Source of the DNA: Acidimicrobiaceae bacterium
Lineage (GTDB): Bacteria > Actinomycetota > Acidimicrobiia > Acidimicrobiales > Poriferisodalaceae
Direction: 5' to 3'
Assembly: GCA_002722565.1 (NCBI GenBank)
Contig: PBMG01000001.1
Location: 280,692 to 344,691 of the forward strand
DNA: 64,000 nucleotides
The notes beneath the pieces are model-generated. The model did not search any database. It was not told where the DNA came from and saw only the letters and a list, made by a program, of their open reading frames with translations. The position numbers and the translations under genes were made by a program. The stretch's first letter is position 1, and every line of letters starts with the position of its first letter. Below, piece after piece: positions 16,002 through 25,053 of the stretch.

Positions 16002-18286
16002 TGAATCTCTTCGCAGAGTCAACTGGTCACTTTGTCGACCGTGCGGTGGGCAAGGTAACAGATCTCGAAAAGGGCGATCAAGTAGCAGACGCTGTTGCTT
16101 CTGCCATGGAATTCTTAGCTCTCGTAGGCGTCTTCGCTATACCGATACTTGTTCTGTTGAGTTCGGCGAGAAGACGTAGGGTTGTGACTGCTGTTGGGGG
16201 TGGCGTAGGCCTTTTGGCTGTCATTTGGTACCGCAGCATTGGCGACTGGGATCAACGCAAAAACACGATCTTGGATAAATGGCAGATCCCGGTCGGAGAT
16301 TGGGTCGAGCAGATCACTGTCTGGGTTGACCTCAACATGAAAGAAACCTTGGCTGTTATCAAATGGCCATTCCAAACGATGCTTGATGTTGTCGTCGACG
16401 ACTGGCTGCTGGGACTGTCTTGGATGACCATTTGTCTCGCCACGCTTATAGCAGGATGGGTGTTTCGTGGTCTAAAGGTCGGTGTTGGGTCATTTCTCGG
16501 CCTAACTATCTGTGGCCTCTTGGGAGAGGAATACTGGAAAGAGACCGCACGGACTATTGGCTTCATCGCGGTAGCCGTCATTCTGTGTGTAATTATTGGT
16601 ATTCCAACAGGCGTCGCATGCGGCCGCATGGATGGAGTGTGGCGCGTAGTTCGGCCGCTGCTGGATGCGATGCAAGTGGTTCATTCCTTCGTATACATGT
16701 TGCCCTTTGTTTTCTTCTTTGGCGTTGGGTTTGTTTCAGCGACGATGGTGACGATGGTGTTCGCGTTGCCTCCCCTTATCCGCCTTACCAATTTGGGGAT
16801 AAGACAGGTGCCTGAGGATGTCGTTGAAGCGGCGCGTGCCTACGGCGCATCTGAACGCCGCGTCCTGACAGACGTTCAACTCCCGCTGGCCAGAGCCGCG
16901 TTAATGACTGGAGTCAACCAAACATTACTTCTCGCTATTTCCATGCTCGGCATCGCCGCCATTATGGGCGCCGGAGGCCTAGGCAGACTCCTTTATCGTG
17001 CCATCGCTAATCAAGACATCGCTCTTGCAGGGTCGGGCGGGCTCGCTTTCTTCATCGTGGCTGTTGTGTTAGATCGCCTAACTCAACCCGATGACTCAGA
17101 CAAGGCCGGACTCTTCAGCAGAATGGCTACAGCCTGGAAGAACACTCGGACTCCAGAAGTCTTGTTACCCGCCAGCACAGAGGATTCGATGGCCAAGCCA
17201 GCTGTGGCTGACGAGCCAGACGAAGCTAAATTCGAGCCGCTCGGAAGTCGCGAGCGCCTGGCGATGGCCGCTGCCGGCCTAGGAACACTCATCGCCTTCC
17301 TTGGAACCCTCCTTCCATGGAACAGCGGCAGTGGCCACATTTCTGCATATGGGCGTTTCGTAGACAACGACCTCGGTAGGCAAAGCTTCAACGGTCTCTC
17401 TGCATCGGGTGGCTCATGGTTCGGAATCATCATCGTTTTATGCGTCATCGCAGTAGGCGCCTCGTTGTACTCGACAGCCCTTTTTGCTGGTCAACGAAAC
17501 CGTTGGCTCGGACCAGACGGGGCCACAGTATTTAGTCTGGCAGCAGCCGTAACGGCATTATGCGCTCTACTAGCTAACGCCCCCGATACGGCATCCGGTT
17601 TCCAGCGCTCATCGGGCGTATATATAACACTTGTGGGATGCCTGCTAATGGCTGCGTCAACGGTGGTGTGGGTATGGAATGCACCAATGGGAGCCAGACG
17701 GCCGCTGGCGTCAGGTGTCAACTGGGGTCGCATGTTTGGTACCGCATTTGCTTTGCTTCTTATTGTGATCGCCGGTTACTCCGGATGGACCTTTGACACT
17801 CGGGCCGAATCAGTCATCGGACCCGAGTTACAGTCGCAGTTGGACGTCCTCGAAGATCAGAGCAACATCGCTGAGGCGGCCGGAGACCTTGCCAAAGTGG
17901 GATCATTGGCAGCCGAATACACTGCCCTAATTGCCTATGCGCAACGAACGGGTGACATCATCCACGACGGTTACACCGATGAGGGAGCAGGGCTCGGATG
18001 GGTTGCCCTATTCCTTGGTCTTGTAGCGTTAGCCGCGGCTGTCCCTGCGTCAGGATTCTTGTCGCAAGACGACTTGTTTTTGTACAAATGGTCTTCCATC
18101 GTCTGTGGCCTGGGTCTCGGCCTACTCCTGCTTGGCATCGCATGGATCGGGAGCATCTCAAGAGTTGCTGAAACAAACCTCGTTTCCGGTGTCGGTGCAG
18201 TCTTCCTGCTCTTTGCTGGTGTTACGACGGCAGCGAGTGCTCGAGGAACGCTCTCGGAATTCGACCGTAAACAGGTCTACAGTTAG
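16001..18286 (+). CDS. Betaine-type ABC permease with large extra C-terminal membrane domain
   Basis: About 761 residues, roughly twice the length of ProW/OpuAB permeases. The N-terminal third has two or three membrane segments. The core (about 170-365) is a standard importer permease with VHSFVYMLPFVFFFGVGF and the EAA loop EAARAYGASERRVLTDVQLPLA that docks on the ATPase. After a polar linker (about 370-410), some 350 further residues carry about eight predicted membrane helices. An acidic loop between the fifth and sixth contains a QLDVLEDQSNIAEAAGDL segment. I do not recognise this added domain. ATG 16001 overlaps the ATPase stop (TGATG); GTG 15998 is possible. Confidence 0.87.
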   Translation: MNLFAESTGHFVDRAVGKVTDLEKGDQVADAVASAMEFLALVGVFAIPILVLLSSARRRRVVTAVGGGVGLLAVIWYRSIGDWDQRKNTILDKWQIPVGDWVEQITVWVDLNMKETLAVIKWPFQTMLDVVVDDWLLGLSWMTICLATLIAGWVFRGLKVGVGSFLGLTICGLLGEEYWKETARTIGFIAVAVILCVIIGIPTGVACGRMDGVWRVVRPLLDAMQVVHSFVYMLPFVFFFGVGFVSATMVTMVFALPPLIRLTNLGIRQVPEDVVEAARAYGASERRVLTDVQLPLARAALMTGVNQTLLLAISMLGIAAIMGAGGLGRLLYRAIANQDIALAGSGGLAFFIVAVVLDRLTQPDDSDKAGLFSRMATAWKNTRTPEVLLPASTEDSMAKPAVADEPDEAKFEPLGSRERLAMAAAGLGTLIAFLGTLLPWNSGSGHISAYGRFVDNDLGRQSFNGLSASGGSWFGIIIVLCVIAVGASLYSTALFAGQRNRWLGPDGATVFSLAAAVTALCALLANAPDTASGFQRSSGVYITLVGCLLMAASTVVWVWNAPMGARRPLASGVNWGRMFGTAFALLLIVIAGYSGWTFDTRAESVIGPELQSQLDVLEDQSNIAEAAGDLAKVGSLAAEYTALIAYAQRTGDIIHDGYTDEGAGLGWVALFLGLVALAAAVPASGFLSQDDLFLYKWSSIVCGLGLGLLLLGIAWIGSISRVAETNLVSGVGAVFLLFAGVTTAASARGTLSEFDRKQVYS

Positions 18287-18443
18287 GAATCGTTGGCCCT
18301 TTCACGTAACAAATCTGCTACAAAAGCCGGCCTACAGGGCCGAAAGTGCCACTACAGAGCGAAGACCGACTAACCTCCTTCGTGGCGTGCCTGGGCACTA
18401 ACCACGGCGCGCGTCAACAGGGACTCTAGGGAGGGCCCCATTT

Positions 18444-19601
18444 ATGAACAAGAAATCACTCACGCGCGTGCTAGCGGTAGCAGCAGCTGCGCTTCTAATC
18501 CTGGCTGCTTGCGGCAGCGATGACGATTCAAGTTCCGGCAGTTCTTCAGAGGCTGCAGCGCCTGCAACAACCGAGGCTGCAATGAGCATGACCCCAGGCG
18601 AGGGAGTCAGCGTTACTTCTGGTCGCGCTAACTGGAGCACTGGCTACGTACAAGCGGAGATCTACACCGCTCTCCTGAGGGAACTCGGCTTCACCGTATC
18701 GGAATCCGCCGACATGGAACTAGGTCCGCAACAAGCATTTATGGCAATGGCTGCAGGCGATATGGACTTCTGGGCGAACTCCTGGATGCCAGGTCACCAA
18801 AGCTGGCTCAATGGAGAAATGACTGACGGTTCACTCGTCGGAGACCACGTAACAGTTGTCGGTGAAGAAATGATGGCCGGCGGCCTTCAAGGCTTCCTTG
18901 TGACAAAGGGCTTTGCTGAAGAGTACGAAGTTTGGACCCTTGAGGACCTTGACAACAACGCTGACGCTATTGCTGCGTACGACGCTACCGATGCCAATCC
19001 TGGCAACGGAATGGTCGACATCATGGGTTGCCCAGAAGACTGGACCTGTGACAACATCATCAACTCGATGCTCGTTGGCGGCGGCTACAAGCACCTCGTT
19101 CAGGTGAAAGCCGGATATGACGCCATGTGGGCACAAGCTGTCGACATGGTCAACGAAGGCATCCCCGTGGTCGCCTACACATGGACGCCTTCTGCTTACA
19201 TCACGCAGATTCGACCTGGTGACAATGCTTACTGGATCGGTATGGAGTACATCCTTGATGACTCCAACCCAGACGGTCAAGACAACGGAGAGACATGGGA
19301 CCAGCGCCCAGGAACCGCTGCGATCGGCGAGGACATGTGCCCTGCACGTTCAGCCGACGGACTCTGCCCAATTGGTTGGGCAGCCGCCGACATTAAGGCA
19401 GCGGCGAACAATGACTTCATGGACGCTAATCCTGCAGCCAAGCAGCTTCTTACTGACATTAAGCTTTCAGTAATGGATGTTTCTGTAGCAAACGTTGCCC
19501 AGGCAGCAGGTTCAGATCCCAAGGATCTTGCAGCTGACTGGATTGCTGGCAACCGCGCAACTGTCGACGGCTGGCTTGATGCCGCTCGTGCAGCTGGCTA
19601 A
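18444..19601 (+). CDS. Glycine betaine-type substrate-binding lipoprotein (OpuAC family)
   Basis: A 385-residue secreted binding protein. A lipoprotein signal peptide ends at LAAC with Cys23 as the lipidated residue, followed by a Ser/Asp/Ala-rich tether to about residue 50. The mature part has OpuAC features: a start resembling VTSGRANWSTGYVQAEIY, AAGDMDFWANSWMPGH, and several Trp residues of the kind that form the cage for quaternary amines. It binds betaine, proline betaine, choline, carnitine or DMSP outside the cell and feeds the upstream ATPase/permease. AGGGAGGG precedes the ATG by about eight bases. A hairpin terminator follows. Confidence 0.9.
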   Translation: MNKKSLTRVLAVAAAALLILAACGSDDDSSSGSSSEAAAPATTEAAMSMTPGEGVSVTSGRANWSTGYVQAEIYTALLRELGFTVSESADMELGPQQAFMAMAAGDMDFWANSWMPGHQSWLNGEMTDGSLVGDHVTVVGEEMMAGGLQGFLVTKGFAEEYEVWTLEDLDNNADAIAAYDATDANPGNGMVDIMGCPEDWTCDNIINSMLVGGGYKHLVQVKAGYDAMWAQAVDMVNEGIPVVAYTWTPSAYITQIRPGDNAYWIGMEYILDDSNPDGQDNGETWDQRPGTAAIGEDMCPARSADGLCPIGWAAADIKAAANNDFMDANPAAKQLLTDIKLSVMDVSVANVAQAAGSDPKDLAADWIAGNRATVDGWLDAARAAG

Positions 19602-19648
19602 AGCCAATGCTTAGACGTTCCCTTCGGGGAGCGTAAGTAAATCGTCTT

Positions 19649-19673
19649 GAAGGCGGGGCTTTGCCCCGCCTTC
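19649..19673 (+). terminator. Rho-independent-type terminator of the betaine operon
   Basis: An uninterrupted 11-base stem (GAAGGCGGGGC and GCCCCGCCTTC) with a three-base TTT loop. A short GCGGTTTT tract follows five bases on. It lies 48 bases after the binding-protein stop and before the convergent LLM gene. Confidence 0.75.
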
Positions 19674-19821
19674 AGCGGTTTTCCGAGCAAATTCCCTAAC
19701 ACCGCACTGCACAAGACCAGATCACACCAGCGTTTAGTCGGGGGCACCCCGTGCACCTTCCGCCTGTATCGATCGACGCCTACGAACTGTCTCAGCTCTT
19801 AAGGATCTCGGACCGTGGCCT

Positions 19822-20850
19822 TCAGCTAGTCAAGACTGCTTCACAGAAGAGATCTAGCGTGGCCCGGGCTTCGGCGCCGCTCACATTGCCGAAGGCTGGA
19901 CAGATCGTCACGTGTTCTAAACCTGATTCTTGTTCGAATTGATCGAAGTATTCGGATACCTGTGTAGGTGTACCTGCAATGAGGGACTCAGTCTCAAAGG
20001 CTTTGTCGACGTCCCCCAGGAAACTTGGGACCATTGTGGGCGGCCACATGTCGTACTGACGAAATAGCTTCGTGAGGTTTGCATCAAAGTGTTTCCAGGC
20101 CCTGGTGGCGATCTCGGTCGCCTGCCGGTGGGTTGAGGCGACAACCACTCTTCGTAGTGTCGAAAGAATTGGTGGGTGTCCTCCAGCTCCGTCTCCGTTT
20201 TGCTCCTCACGGTAGGCAGCGACGCGTTCCGGGATTAGTTTCATCGGCCCGGGAATTATTGTGCTTACACCCAGTTTCGCCGCTGTCGATAGGGTGCCTG
20301 GCCTCCACAACGGCGGGTGGGGGTTTTGGTAAGGCGCTATTTCTAGTGGTCGTTCCTTCGCTGATGAGAATTGGCCCTCGTAGTTGAACAAGATACCGAG
20401 ACCTTCTTTAGAGACCAGGTTCATGGCCGACAGGACATAGTCCAGAGTCTCTTCCGTACGCTCGGTCGCTTCATCGCGAGGAATACCCCATAGCATCTGT
20501 TCCGGCGGGCTAATTCCCTTGCCGAAGCCGACGTCGAGGCGGCCATGCCCGAGGTGATCAAGCATGCACAACTCTTCATAGAGTCGCATCGGGTCATAGA
20601 AGGGCAGAAGGTGCACCAGAGACGAGACTCGGATCGTGGATGTTTCGCGGATGACTGCGCTTAGGAGGACGTTGATACTTGGGGCAATATCTAAGGGAAC
20701 ATGATGATGCTCAGACTTAAACCAATGTGTAAAACCCGCTTGGTCAGCCGCACGCGCCAACTGGAGGTGTTGGCTGTACTGATCTGCTAGTGGAGTATCT
20801 CCGTCGTTCTCCATCTGGTCGAACAGACCGAAACGTAGTCGGCGGGTCAT
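19822..20850 (-). CDS. LLM class flavin-dependent oxidoreductase
   Basis: A 342-residue bacterial luciferase-like monooxygenase. FGLFDQMENDG is at the N-terminus, FTHWFKSEHHH in the second helix-strand, and LGHGRLDVGFGKGI is the conserved flavin-phosphate region. Members use FMNH2 or F420H2 with oxygen or electron acceptors; the EHHH segment is closer to FMN-type alkanal-monooxygenase-like members. Its ATG overlaps the SDR stop by four bases (ATGA), so the two genes are coupled. The pairing with an SDR and a hydrolase suggests oxidation of a small ketone or ester, by inference. Confidence 0.86.
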   Translation of the reverse strand: MTRRLRFGLFDQMENDGDTPLADQYSQHLQLARAADQAGFTHWFKSEHHHVPLDIAPSINVLLSAVIRETSTIRVSSLVHLLPFYDPMRLYEELCMLDHLGHGRLDVGFGKGISPPEQMLWGIPRDEATERTEETLDYVLSAMNLVSKEGLGILFNYEGQFSSAKERPLEIAPYQNPHPPLWRPGTLSTAAKLGVSTIIPGPMKLIPERVAAYREEQNGDGAGGHPPILSTLRRVVVASTHRQATEIATRAWKHFDANLTKLFRQYDMWPPTMVPSFLGDVDKAFETESLIAGTPTQVSEYFDQFEQESGLEHVTICPAFGNVSGAEARATLDLFCEAVLTS

Positions 20851-21635
20851 TCAAGTAATTCCGGCAAGACTTGCGGTTGCGCTGATGCAGTAACACGAGC
20901 TAGGCCTCCATCAACGACCAGAGTCTCACCGGTTACATATCGGGAGCTATCGGTGGCAAAGAACGCGACGACATCGGCTATGTCATCGCCAAATCCCCAT
21001 CTTTTAAGCGCAATTTGTCCTTCCATTTCCTCGATTAACCCGGGAACGGTATTGCGACTTTCTTCCCAAATTGCGGTCGCTATGAGGCCTGGTGCGATTG
21101 AGTTGACTCTGATCCCGTCGGGGCCCCAGTCCGATGCAAGAGCTCTGGTCATCGCGTCAACTGCCCCTTTGGTTCCTGCATAGGCAACTCTGGCTCCCGG
21201 TCCTCGGATGCCTGCAACGGAGCTGATATTGATAATTGAACCTCCACCACGCTCCTTCATTGACGGAGCTAGGGCTATCGACAAGGTCAAAAGTGACCGA
21301 ACGTTGATTGCGAAGACGAGGTCGATTTCCTCTTCGGTCAGTTTTTCCGGCATTCGACGCATGGGGATACCTGCGTTATTTACCAATATGTCGACGCCGT
21401 TGACGTGTTCAAGGATGGTTTCGGCGAGCTCGGTTCCTGACCTAGGTTCAGCGAGGTCGGCTGGAACAACGATCGGTGAATTCGATAGTTCTGCCGCTAC
21501 CCGGTCCAGATCTGAGAGAGTTCGCCCGCTCAGAATTACTTGAGCGCCAAGTGCATCGAGTGTCTTTGCAGAAGACTCGCCGATTCCTCGACTCGCCCCC
21601 GTAACAACTGCGATCTTGCCTGTTAGATCAGCCAT
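20847..21635 (-). CDS. SDR family oxidoreductase (3-oxoacyl-ACP reductase-like)
   Basis: A classical SDR of 262 residues. The cofactor loop GASRGIG is at 13-19, NNAG at 86-89, catalytic Ser near 139, and Tyr152/Lys156 in YAGTK. The conserved GIRVNSIAPG segment follows. Arg17 and the SGRT segment suggest NADPH. The final segment EASRYVTGETLVVDGG-like (here DSSRYVTGETLVVDGG) is complete. It precedes and overlaps the LLM oxidoreductase gene. The substrate is unknown; FabG-like length alone does not imply fatty acid synthesis. Confidence 0.87.
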   Translation of the reverse strand: MADLTGKIAVVTGASRGIGESSAKTLDALGAQVILSGRTLSDLDRVAAELSNSPIVVPADLAEPRSGTELAETILEHVNGVDILVNNAGIPMRRMPEKLTEEEIDLVFAINVRSLLTLSIALAPSMKERGGGSIINISSVAGIRGPGARVAYAGTKGAVDAMTRALASDWGPDGIRVNSIAPGLIATAIWEESRNTVPGLIEEMEGQIALKRWGFGDDIADVVAFFATDSSRYVTGETLVVDGGLARVTASAQPQVLPELLE

Positions 21636-21662
21636 TAATTGCTCCTATGTCAAAGGTTTTCT

Positions 21663-22385
21663 TCACGGTGTATGTCTTTCTAAGAACGCTTCAAATTCGC
21701 GCGCCGCGACCTGCAATCCGTCTCCGGTCTGCCAATCAGAGATCAAAGTGCTGTTTTGGCAAAGATCGTTGACCGCCAGGGAGGATTCTGCGGGGTGGTA
21801 GAGATCGTTTCCCTTAAGCAGCAGCAGTGGTGTTGCGACTGTCTTCAGAAAGCTCTCACCAACGTTGAACAGTATTTCATCACTGCCATACATGTTGGAC
21901 CTGAATTGCTGCCATGCATCTGCAGACACTTCGGGACGTCGCGGCCGCAATTCTGAGGCCCAGGCGTCGTACATGTCAAAGAAAGCTTCTCGATTGCCAC
22001 TTAAGCCGATCGTTTGGAAAAGGACACCTGAGGAGACCCGATCAGGAGCTGCTTCGATTAGGCCCATGACATAGGGCCCGCCTATGCACATGCCTACTGC
22101 GTGGAATTGATCGATGTCTAAGTGGTCGAGAAGATCCAACTGATCTTGGGTATATGTAGTCCAACTGTCAGATTCAGTGATAGGCCCTGTCGACCTGCCT
22201 GCATTCCGTTGGTCCATGGCGATGACCCGAAACTTGTCACTGAGTTGTTCGATTGGGTTCCAGGGTGTGGACTCCCAAAATGACGCCTCCGATTTCATTC
22301 CGCCCGGCGCGATAAGGAGAACCGGGAAGCCGGTTCCGTATTCGTCGTAGTGAAGCTCAAGGTCACCTGATTCAAATTTGGCCAT
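21663..22385 (-). CDS. Alpha/beta hydrolase with Cys at the nucleophile elbow
   Basis: A 240-residue alpha/beta-hydrolase-fold protein: oxyanion loop LLIAPGGMKSEASFW, strand-loop VIAMDQRNAGRS, and nucleophile elbow GMCIGG. The usual Ser is replaced by Cys (codon TGC on the minus strand), as in dienelactone hydrolase and a few thiol hydrolases. The acid is probably Asp in KGNDLYHP. The usual late His in a GH motif is not evident; the adjacent HP or the C-terminal FLERH may substitute. The start is uncertain: ATG 22385 is used here and ATG 22394 is three codons upstream. It lies 27 bases before the SDR gene on the same strand and divergent from another hydrolase. Confidence 0.78.
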   Translation of the reverse strand: MAKFESGDLELHYDEYGTGFPVLLIAPGGMKSEASFWESTPWNPIEQLSDKFRVIAMDQRNAGRSTGPITESDSWTTYTQDQLDLLDHLDIDQFHAVGMCIGGPYVMGLIEAAPDRVSSGVLFQTIGLSGNREAFFDMYDAWASELRPRRPEVSADAWQQFRSNMYGSDEILFNVGESFLKTVATPLLLLKGNDLYHPAESSLAVNDLCQNSTLISDWQTGDGLQVAAREFEAFLERHTP

Positions 22386-22415
22386 GTGCATCATTGTTAC
22401 ACGTAGCTATTCTCG

Positions 22416-23258
22416 ATGGTGATGTTGATCCTTAATGGCACTGATGGCGAGCATTGTGTACTTCATGATCTGGGCGGTGATGGGCCCCCACTCCTGTTGA
22501 CACACGGCAATGGTCTTAATGCTGGGATGTGGGCGACTGCTATCCCCTACCTTCAACCACACCGCCGATGCTTTGGGTTGGATTTCCGAGGACACGGGGC
22601 ATCCACTGTGCTCAACCCGCCGTTGGATGTGGATCGCTCGCTCCTCGTTGCTGAGGTCTTGCAGGCAGTGGGGGCAATTGCTGATGAAGCTATCGATGCC
22701 CTTGGGCATTCTCTCGGAGGAGCAACACTTCTTCGGACTGAACTCGAGAACCCAGGAACATTTAGGAAGCTCTGGCTTTTCGAGCCTGTAATGGTTCCAG
22801 AGGGGCACATGAGGCCGGATGGCGACCATCCGCTGGTATTAGCAGCTAGGCGACGCAGATCTCAGTTCGCTTCTGTAGATGAGTTCGTTGAACGGCTTAT
22901 GAGTAAACCTCCATACTCAGATTGCGAAGAAGAAGCCGTTCGCTCATATGCAGAGTTAGGAACTCAAGCAAGTGAGAGTGGAGTGACTTTAAGTTGTTCA
23001 GGTGAGACCGAGGCCCAGATCTTCAGTTCCGGAACTCCAACAGACTTTTTCTCTCTCTCATCGGTCGCTATACCTGTCGTCGTAGCTCGCGGACAGGCGG
23101 TAGCAGGGGGAAATGAGCTACCGCCGGCGATGGCTGCGCCTATTTCTTCCCACTTAGGCAACGGCCAACTGTTGTCTATGGATGGGTTGACTCATTTTGG
23201 GCCCATGGAAGATGGCCGTCGCGTAGCGCAAGCCGCCTTAAGCCACTTTGCTGAATGA
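22416..23258 (+). CDS. Alpha/beta hydrolase (GHSLGG type)
   Basis: A 280-residue alpha/beta hydrolase. The oxyanion loop reads LLLTHGNGLNAGMW, the GLDFRGHGAS strand-loop follows, and the nucleophile is Ser in LGHSLGGATLL. The final His is plausibly in LTHFGPMEDG. This is the standard esterase/lactonase/thioesterase scaffold with a small cap. It starts 30 bases from the divergent Cys-type hydrolase. A Ser enzyme and a Cys enzyme from the same fold back to back suggests separate substrates. It ends two bases before the convergent amidohydrolase. Confidence 0.85.
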   Translation: MVMLILNGTDGEHCVLHDLGGDGPPLLLTHGNGLNAGMWATAIPYLQPHRRCFGLDFRGHGASTVLNPPLDVDRSLLVAEVLQAVGAIADEAIDALGHSLGGATLLRTELENPGTFRKLWLFEPVMVPEGHMRPDGDHPLVLAARRRRSQFASVDEFVERLMSKPPYSDCEEEAVRSYAELGTQASESGVTLSCSGETEAQIFSSGTPTDFFSLSSVAIPVVVARGQAVAGGNELPPAMAAPISSHLGNGQLLSMDGLTHFGPMEDGRRVAQAALSHFAE

Positions 23259-23260
23259 GG

Positions 23261-24403
23261 CTAAGCAGCAGATGGGAGTGCATCGGGATCTATCTCGTAT
23301 AGATCCATGACATTGCCCCACACCATTGCTTCTCGCTCGTCAGGAGGCACTCCAACCAAGATGTCATCGAGAATTGGGCGCGAATTGGGCCAGATCGAAT
23401 CATGGTGGGGGTAATCGTTACCCCAAAGTAAGTTGTTGACCCCTATGGCGTGGCGCGTAGCTATGCCCTCTTTGTCATCTTCGAAGGTCACCCAAAAGTT
23501 CCGATCAAAGTATTCGGACGGTTTCATGGTTAAGCCCTCTGCCAGCTCCCATGGCGTCCGGTACGCCGCGTGATCAAGTCGTTGGAGCGTATGAGCAACC
23601 CAACCCGTCTCATATTCGCTGATGACGAACTTCAACTCGGGGAATCGTTCAACAACTCCGCCACAAATTAAATCGATCATCGTGTTCACGGCTGTGGTGT
23701 GAGCAAGCGTGTACCCCTTAAGGTTTCCACCTGGCGTACCCCAGTGAGCCGGCAAGCCACCATCAAGGCTCTGTCCCGTAAAGATGTGCATGGTGAGTGG
23801 GACACCGTATTCCTGGGCCCTGGCCCAAAATGGATCGAAAGCTGGGTCGCTGTATGGCTGGGCCGGGTCGACGTGAGTTGGAATAGCAAAGCCCTTTACA
23901 CCCCGCCCTGCCGACCGATCGATTTCGGCAATTGACCGCTCAACGTCAGGCAGCGGAAGGCATCCGACACCGATCAGACGATTGCGATCGACTGAGCAAT
24001 AGTCCAAGACCCAATCGTTGTGCTGTTGAAATGCGGCATCGCGCACTTCCGCGTCTGGGATTGCGAACGTAAACATGCTGAGACTTGGGTACATCACCTC
24101 ACCGACGATCCCATCTGTTAGTTGCTCTTCTAGGCGGGCAGTTGGATCCATTACCCCGGGATTAAAACCGTCGTAGCCCATTGCGATTCGCTCATGCGTA
24201 GCTGGATCGTCCAACCGAGCTCCTGCTATGCCGAGACGCCCCACAGGCAAGGTCTGCATGCCACCTGGCAGAACAAGCCAGGTCCCTGGTTTCCCTTGGT
24301 AATCCTTCTCGATAAAGGGAGCCCGGTCACCAAATCGGTCAGTCAGCCCATCATAGATTTCGGCTGCTTCGACCACGTGCGAGTCACATGAGTAATACCG
24401 CAT
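23261..24403 (-). CDS. Amidohydrolase family 2 protein (ACMSD-like)
   Basis: A 380-residue TIM-barrel metal hydrolase of the amidohydrolase-2 group, which includes aminocarboxymuconate-semialdehyde decarboxylase and gamma-resorcylate decarboxylase. YSCDSHVVEA takes the place of the first DxHxH-like metal site. FVISEYETGWVAHTLQRLDH and LLWGNDYPHHDSIWP are typical of the widespread environmental subgroup. The first motif has lost one of the usual His residues, so metal content is uncertain. Such enzymes hydrolyse or decarboxylate ring-derived acids. It is convergent with the hydrolase at 22416. Confidence 0.83.
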   Translation of the reverse strand: MRYYSCDSHVVEAAEIYDGLTDRFGDRAPFIEKDYQGKPGTWLVLPGGMQTLPVGRLGIAGARLDDPATHERIAMGYDGFNPGVMDPTARLEEQLTDGIVGEVMYPSLSMFTFAIPDAEVRDAAFQQHNDWVLDYCSVDRNRLIGVGCLPLPDVERSIAEIDRSAGRGVKGFAIPTHVDPAQPYSDPAFDPFWARAQEYGVPLTMHIFTGQSLDGGLPAHWGTPGGNLKGYTLAHTTAVNTMIDLICGGVVERFPELKFVISEYETGWVAHTLQRLDHAAYRTPWELAEGLTMKPSEYFDRNFWVTFEDDKEGIATRHAIGVNNLLWGNDYPHHDSIWPNSRPILDDILVGVPPDEREAMVWGNVMDLYEIDPDALPSAA

Positions 24404-24517
24404 AAATTCCCCCTTGGAACGGCCGACTACAGAAAGTTCTAAAGAAATCGTAGCAGGACTAGGATAGGCACTTCCGTGGCCGCTCGATTTAAGAAAATTA
24501 AGAACAGCGGTCCGACC

Positions 24518-24997
24518 TTATTTATGCTTTTCGACGAAGCGAGCCATTTGGACTGCAACCACAGCGGCTTCCTCACCGACATTATGGCCACCCTCACCCT
24601 GCGAACGCTCAAGCGCCTGTTCAACTGACTCGACTGTCAAAACCCCGAATGCTATTGGCATACCGGTTTCAAGTTGCACCGCCTGAATACCCGATGCTGC
24701 CGCGTTTGAAACGAGTTCATAGTGGGTGGTCTCTCCCCTGATGACGACGCCAGTAGCGACGACCGCATCGACATTTCCGGAAAGGGCCAACACCCGGCAC
24801 GCTAATGGCAGTTCAAAACAGCCCGGCACTGACACCGGCCCAACGAGGTCGGCGTTCATCTCAACCAACCCCCGGGCACTGCCTTCAGTCAATCGATCCA
24901 CGATTGCGGAATTCCATTCAGCGCGGACAACACCTATCCGCAAACCACTGCCATTAAGGTCTGAAGGCGGTTTAGGGCGCTGATCTCCAGAAGTCAT
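24518..24997 (-). CDS. ribH: 6,7-dimethyl-8-ribityllumazine synthase
   Basis: A 159-residue lumazine synthase, the penultimate step of riboflavin synthesis, joining ribitylaminouracil with dihydroxybutanone phosphate. Conserved blocks include VPGCFELPL, the catalytic loop VVIRGETTHYELV with its His, and VLTVESVEQALER. The late NVGEEAA segment matches the family NKGxEAA. It stands apart from other rib genes and is divergent from the acyl-CoA dehydrogenase by 56 bases. A supply of flavin is in keeping with the many flavoenzymes nearby, though this is only circumstantial. Confidence 0.92.
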   Translation of the reverse strand: MTSGDQRPKPPSDLNGSGLRIGVVRAEWNSAIVDRLTEGSARGLVEMNADLVGPVSVPGCFELPLACRVLALSGNVDAVVATGVVIRGETTHYELVSNAAASGIQAVQLETGMPIAFGVLTVESVEQALERSQGEGGHNVGEEAAVVAVQMARFVEKHK

Positions 24998-25053
24998 ACT
25001 GAAACCCTATAGAACGACGACATGGGTTGCTATCAGCGATCTAACGTCTGTTC

